Source of the DNA: Pseudomonadota bacterium
Lineage (GTDB): Bacteria; Pseudomonadota; Alphaproteobacteria; Sphingomonadales; Sphingomonadaceae
Assembly (NCBI GenBank): GCA_018240865.1
Contig: JAFEEY010000001.1
Span: 1-45,648, forward strand
Direction of reading: 5' to 3'
DNA length: 45,648 nucleotides
Below are positions 42,045-45,648 of this stretch, piece by piece (the stretch's first letter is position 1; each line of letters begins with the position of its first letter). Both the position numbers and the translations under genes were made by a program. The notes under the pieces are model-generated. The model saw only the letters and a list, made by a program, of their open reading frames with translations, did no database searches and was not told the origin of the DNA.

Positions 42045-42069
42045 GAACCCGCACCATGTCCTGCGCGTC
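42044..42069 (+). promoter_or_regulatory. EcfG-type promoter (variant -10) of the flavodoxin-like gene
   Basis: GGAAC (42044-42048), 17 bases, CGTC (42066-42069), one mismatch from the GGAAC-N16/17-CGTT consensus. The -10 ends eight bases before the ATG at 42078, the same distance as at 4417-4429, and there is no ribosome site between, so the transcript is probably leaderless. Its -35 overlaps the stop of DUF3297. Confidence 0.5.
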
Positions 42070-42077
42070 TGCGCGGC

Positions 42078-42686
42078 ATGGCTCTCACCGCACTCGCGCT
42101 TAATTGCACACTGAAGCCGGAAGGCGAATCCTCGACGGATCGCATGATTGGCCTGATCGCCGAGGCTCTGGCGAAACACGGCGTCGCGCTGACGGAGACG
42201 ATCCGCGTCGCGGCGCTGGATGTGAAACCAGGCGTCACGTCCGATGAAGGGGCGGGCGATGCCTGGCCCGCGATCCGGGAAAAGATTGTCGCGGCCGACA
42301 TTCTGATCGTCGGCACGCCGGTCTGGATGGGGCAGATGTCCAGCATCGCCAAGCGCGTCTGCGAGCGGCTCGACGCATTCCTGAGCGAGACCGACGATCA
42401 GGGGCGCACCCCCGCTTATGGCAAGGTGGTGCTGGCCGGAATCGTCGGCAATGAGGACGGCGCCCACCATATCGCGGCGACCCTCTTTCAAGCCCTGAAC
42501 GATGTCGGCTTCACTGTGCCGGCGGCGGCGGCGACCTATTGGGTCGGCGAAGCGATGCAGAAGGTGGACTTCAAGGATTTACCCAAAGTGCCCGACGTGA
42601 TCGCCGATACGGCGAAGATGGCGGCGGCCAACGCGGCGCACCTGGCGGGGCTGCTGGCCGCCGGGCGCTACCCCGGCGGCCGGTAA
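42078..42686 (+). CDS. Flavodoxin/NADPH-dependent FMN reductase-like protein
   Basis: The 202-residue protein has a flavodoxin-like fold: ALNCTLKPEGESSTDRMIGL (FMN phosphate loop, SSTD), then AADILIVGTPVWMGQMSSIAKRVCERL, which matches the FMN ring-binding PVW..MSS segment of WrbA/NAD(P)H-dependent reductases, and VVLAGIVGNEDGAHHIAATLFQ. It should reduce flavins or quinones. The ATG at 42078 has no ribosome site, consistent with a leaderless mRNA from the promoter at 42044-42069. It converges with the anchored protein gene, five bases apart. Confidence 0.82.
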   Translation: MALTALALNCTLKPEGESSTDRMIGLIAEALAKHGVALTETIRVAALDVKPGVTSDEGAGDAWPAIREKIVAADILIVGTPVWMGQMSSIAKRVCERLDAFLSETDDQGRTPAYGKVVLAGIVGNEDGAHHIAATLFQALNDVGFTVPAAAATYWVGEAMQKVDFKDLPKVPDVIADTAKMAAANAAHLAGLLAAGRYPGGR

Positions 42687-42691
42687 CCGCG

Positions 42692-43864
42692 TCAGGCGGA
42701 AGCGGGGCGCTGCCGGCGGCGCAGCGCCGTACCCGAAAGGGCGAAGCCTGCGATCATGAATGCCCAGGCCGCGGGTTCGGGGACGGCATCCAGCCGTGCG
42801 AACAGTCCGTGCTCTTCGTCGCCAATCCCGGCAGTGAAGTAGAGCGCGCGCGGATCGTTGCCGACGCCGCCGGTCCTGAAGGTCAGGCTCCACAGATACG
42901 GCATGCGGAACGGATCGGCGCCTTGGTACAGCTGGCCCAGATAGGCGCCATCGCTTTCGCGGAAGGCGTTGATGAATCCGTCTTCCTCGGCGAAATTGCC
43001 AATGAGGATCGCACCCCCGAACGCGCCGAAATCGGACGGCGCCTTGACGACACCCCAGGGCGAGAGAAGATTGCCGCCGGTGGCGAACCGCCGCACAAAG
43101 GTGCCGTCGGTGTTGAAAATGTCGACGACGCCGGTGCCGAGCGCCGCTTCGTCCGCGTCCATTGGCGGCGCATAGGTCACATAAAGCTGGCCGCCGATAT
43201 TGGCGATGTTGAACGGGGCGAGCCCTGCAGGCAGGCCGGGATCGGTGAAACCGCCGGCCAGCGTCGTCGCGGCGAAACCGCTGTCGAACACATCGACCGT
43301 CCCGGCCGCGCTGTTTGCGGCGTAGAGGTAATTCTGGCCGCCGCTATTGCCCATCGCCAGGCCGGTATAAACGCTTGCGGCCTTGCTGGCGGCCACCAGC
43401 GCGGTGGTTCCGGCGCCGGGATTCCAGCCTGAGATGCTGCCGTTCAGGTTCGCGAACAGAAAGACCGCCTTGGAGCCGTTGGTGAGCACGAAATCCGACG
43501 TCGGGTTGAAGACTTGCCCCGTGGGGCCGCTCGGGCCCGCCGGGCTGCCGGCAATGGAGACCGTCAGTGCCTGCTTGGTGCCGAAGCCGTTATAAAGCGT
43601 GGTGTTTCCAGCGCCCTGGTTGGAAAGCCAGAACGGTCCCGCCGGCGCGAATGACGCGCCCCAGGGATTGACCAGGTTCGGATCGACGGTCGCTGCCGGG
43701 GAGAAACCGAGGCTCGCGAGAAAAGCCGCATCGTCGGTGACGAGATTGGTTTCGGTGACGCGCTGGCCGGCGGCCCAGGCCGCGGTCGAGCATGGCAGGA
43801 CGAACGCGCAGGCGGTGGCGTATAACGCAGTCCGCAGCCGCGACGCATCAACGCGTAAGCGCAT
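42692..43864 (-). CDS. TIGR03118-like exported protein with PEP-CTERM anchor
   Basis: The 390-residue protein has a long signal peptide (residues 1-32), then a beta-propeller-like body with repeated phrases such as LVTDDAAFLASLG, DPNLVNPWGASFAPAGPFWL, and GVVKAPSDFGAFGGAILIGNF, matching the TIGR03118 family. The C-terminus has the sphingomonad PEP-CTERM sorting signal: PEPAAWAFMIAGFALSG, a hydrophobic stretch, then RRRQR. It should be processed by an exosortase and linked to the envelope or exported. The ribosome site AAGGAGGT (43876-43869) is a full match to the 16S 3' end, the strongest in the window. Confidence 0.85.
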   Translation of the reverse strand: MRLRVDASRLRTALYATACAFVLPCSTAAWAAGQRVTETNLVTDDAAFLASLGFSPAATVDPNLVNPWGASFAPAGPFWLSNQGAGNTTLYNGFGTKQALTVSIAGSPAGPSGPTGQVFNPTSDFVLTNGSKAVFLFANLNGSISGWNPGAGTTALVAASKAASVYTGLAMGNSGGQNYLYAANSAAGTVDVFDSGFAATTLAGGFTDPGLPAGLAPFNIANIGGQLYVTYAPPMDADEAALGTGVVDIFNTDGTFVRRFATGGNLLSPWGVVKAPSDFGAFGGAILIGNFAEEDGFINAFRESDGAYLGQLYQGADPFRMPYLWSLTFRTGGVGNDPRALYFTAGIGDEEHGLFARLDAVPEPAAWAFMIAGFALSGTALRRRQRPASA

Positions 43865-43956
43865 GATTACCTCCTTAGAAGGTGCCGGGCGGCCGCTCGT
43901 TGGAAGGTGTCAGGGGCGAGTCGCGCCGCCGGCCGTGATCATATCACATCGCGCTC

Positions 43957-45648
43957 TCAGAAGATGCCCAGGAACTTCTTGCGCTGCCTCTTTTGCGCCT
44001 GGGCCGAGCGTTGGCCGGTTTCGGACTTGGCGGTGGTGCCTGCGCCGACATCGTCGCGCGGCTTGCCGCCGGCAGTGCGCTGGGCGGCGACCGTGGCGCC
44101 TGAGAGGACGGGTCCGCAAGCCGCGGCTTTGGCGTCGCCGATATCGACAAAGGCAAGGATGCCGGCGAGCGGCGAGGCAGCGACGCCCAGCCCCAGCCCG
44201 ATACCGCCGCGTGCGAGCAATTGCGGGCTGATCACGTCCAGCTTGGGCGCCGCGAAATAGCCGCCGATGCCGACCGGGCTTTGCCCCGAAAACAGGCTGA
44301 ACTTCTTGCCGTCGGCGCGGACGCGGATATCCATCGCTTCGTTCTTGAAGCTGAACCCGCCGCGGCCGAGGATGACGTTCTTGCGGGTATCAATGATGAT
44401 CGGGTCCGCCGCCGCGATGCCGTCGCGCACGGTGAAAGCGATCAGGCCGCAATTGATCTGCACCGGTTCCTTGAGCTCGCTCTTCCACAGTTTCCAGATG
44501 AAAGTGCCGACATCGAGTTCCGAAAGCTGGACGTTGCGCGCCCAGAGCGATCCTTGCGGCAGGATCACGGCGATGCGGCCGTTGGACGAAGCGAGCGACT
44601 TGCGCACGCTGTCCCCCTGGCCTTCCAGCTGGACACGCGCCTTCATCGTGCCGGTCGTGCCCGACTCCTCGACGCCGAAGCCCTTGAGCACGCGCCCCAG
44701 CGGCGTCGGCGACAGGCGAATATCGTAGGTCGTGAAGACCGGCCGGCGGCGCGCATTGATCGAGACGTCGGACGAAAGATGCCCGCGCTCCATGTCCAAG
44801 GAGAGCGGCGACAGCTTCAGCAGGCTGTGATCCAGCGCCAGCGTCAGGTCGATATTCGAGATTGCCGGCAACGTCTCGGCGCGAACCCGCTTGACGGTCC
44901 ATTTCACATCGGCATCGAAGCGGCTGATCGCATCGACGCGAAGCGGCGCATCGGGCAGCACGCGCGGCGTACCGCCTTCAAGCTGCACGACCTTGCCTGC
45001 GTCGAGCCGTTCGGGATTGTAGCCGATGAACGGACCCGCATCGACGATATCGAGCGTGTTGGTGGCAAGATCGGCGTCCAGCTTCAATCGGTTGTTCGGC
45101 ATCGCCACGGTCAGCCGCCCGGCCAGGTCCGAATCGCCGAACCGGCCGTGCATCCGCGTGAAACGCCATTCACCGTCACGTTTGGTCAGCACCGAACGGA
45201 GCCGGTAGGCGCGCGTGTCCGGCACCGCGACGCCGATGAAGTCGAACAGGTTGGCGAGGTTATAGCCGCGCGCCTGGAAATCGAGCGGCGCGCCTTCGAT
45301 CCGTGTCGCGCCGGGCAGGTCGCCGGCCACGTCAAGCACTGTCCGCGCGGCCTCGGCATGCATCCGGAATTTGTTGCGACCGCCGGCAATCACTTCATTG
45401 GGCGACAATAAGCTGCCCGACAAGCGGAAAGGCCGTTCGCGCAGCGTGCCGTTGCCGGAAAAGCGGATATCGCTGGCGAAGCGCGTATCGCGCGCGCGGA
45501 CGGTGTCGATGCCCAGATCAGCGAACAACCGCATGCGCGGGTCGGTGTATCGGACGCGCGTGCCTTCGATCAGGGCGCGGGCAATATCCGGCAGTTCGAA
45601 CGGCTTGCCGGTGGGCTTGCCCAATGTCCATGTGTTCTGCCTGCCGTC
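43957..45648 (-). CDS. AsmA family protein (partial, 5' end outside the window)
   Basis: The frame is open to the right edge (the eight edge codons read DGRQNTWT), so the start lies beyond it; the TTG at 45624 is not the start. The visible 563 residues have AsmA-like beta-strand repeats with GKPFELPDIARALIEGTRVRYTDP near the beginning, MRLFADLGIDTVRARDTRF, LTLALDHSLLKLSPLSLDMERG, and VRKSLASSNGRIAVILPQGSL, plus a basic tail (residues QAQKRQRKKFLGIF). AsmA proteins are inner-membrane-anchored, periplasm-spanning and implicated in lipid transport to the outer membrane. The N-terminal membrane segment must lie outside the window. The gene may pair with the exported protein only by position. Confidence 0.85.
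   Translation of the reverse strand, partial: DGRQNTWTLGKPTGKPFELPDIARALIEGTRVRYTDPRMRLFADLGIDTVRARDTRFASDIRFSGNGTLRERPFRLSGSLLSPNEVIAGGRNKFRMHAEAARTVLDVAGDLPGATRIEGAPLDFQARGYNLANLFDFIGVAVPDTRAYRLRSVLTKRDGEWRFTRMHGRFGDSDLAGRLTVAMPNNRLKLDADLATNTLDIVDAGPFIGYNPERLDAGKVVQLEGGTPRVLPDAPLRVDAISRFDADVKWTVKRVRAETLPAISNIDLTLALDHSLLKLSPLSLDMERGHLSSDVSINARRRPVFTTYDIRLSPTPLGRVLKGFGVEESGTTGTMKARVQLEGQGDSVRKSLASSNGRIAVILPQGSLWARNVQLSELDVGTFIWKLWKSELKEPVQINCGLIAFTVRDGIAAADPIIIDTRKNVILGRGGFSFKNEAMDIRVRADGKKFSLFSGQSPVGIGGYFAAPKLDVISPQLLARGGIGLGLGVAASPLAGILAFVDIGDAKAAACGPVLSGATVAAQRTAGGKPRDDVGAGTTAKSETGQRSAQAQKRQRKKFLGIF

Noticed and set aside
1..45648. CRISPR arrays, riboswitches, rRNA genes or insertion sequences
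   Set aside because: No regularly spaced direct repeats, conserved aptamer elements, rRNA segments or transposase frames were seen on reading either strand.

Overview
The window is high-GC, densely coded chromosomal DNA that looks like a sphingomonad (order Sphingomonadales, Alphaproteobacteria). Support comes from several directions: the C-terminal anchor PEPAAWAFMIAGF followed by Arg residues, DUF3175/KTSC/DUF3297/DUF445 small proteins, a clpS-murA pair, an sspB-hisBHAFE-gmk block, GTTC-N7-GTTC LexA operators and GGAAC-N17-CGTT (EcfG) promoters, and several classes of dispersed intergenic palindromes. No phage, transposase, integrase or CRISPR array is visible. The genus is an inference from these features, not a database result.

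Layout. 1-2450 is the most accessory-looking part: an AT-richer two-gene unit (169-1280) next to an HNH endonuclease. 2498-5658 holds small proteins, a divergent stress promoter (4395-4420), tilS and tRNA-Gly(CCC). 5662-12431 holds a PKHD-type hydroxylase, a PhzF-like protein, an MFS transporter, a glycosyltransferase, a CinA-like protein, a DUF5694 protein and map. 12587-19610 holds a quinohemoprotein alcohol dehydrogenase, a LexA-boxed dnaE2 interrupted in frame by a palindromic repeat, and a Baeyer-Villiger-type monooxygenase. 20005-22721 holds a phasin, clpS and murA. 22725-28827 holds a hemerythrin-like protein, DUF445 and an RND efflux pump with its adaptor. 29064-34198 holds secreted or stress proteins and enzymes (SIMPL, GlsB-like, class II aldolase, DODA dioxygenase, an orphan [2Fe-2S] subunit, RcnB-like, prolyl hydroxylase). 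34320-39090 holds sspB, the histidine genes and gmk. 39130-41762 is a two-gene DNA repair module (radical SAM plus UdgX). The right end holds DUF3297, a flavodoxin-like protein, a TIGR03118-like anchored protein and a partial AsmA protein.

The strongest regulatory signals are as follows. (i) A symmetric promoter at 4395-4420 reads as GGAAC-N17-CGTT on both strands and starts two apparently leaderless stress genes; a third leaderless case is at 42044-42078 and a conventional one lies before the GlsB-like gene. (ii) A 20-bp motif, 17/20 identical, lies in the promoters of the DUF5694 gene and of the RND adaptor gene, suggesting one regulator for both. (iii) A LexA box precedes dnaE2. (iv) A perfect 25-bp palindrome precedes the phasin. 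The oddest coding feature is a 162-bp nested inverted repeat, exactly 54 codons, inside dnaE2. No complete, clearly new multi-gene system stands out; the left-edge unit is the best candidate for an uncharacterised accessory system and the stress promoter cluster is the best-supported new observation.
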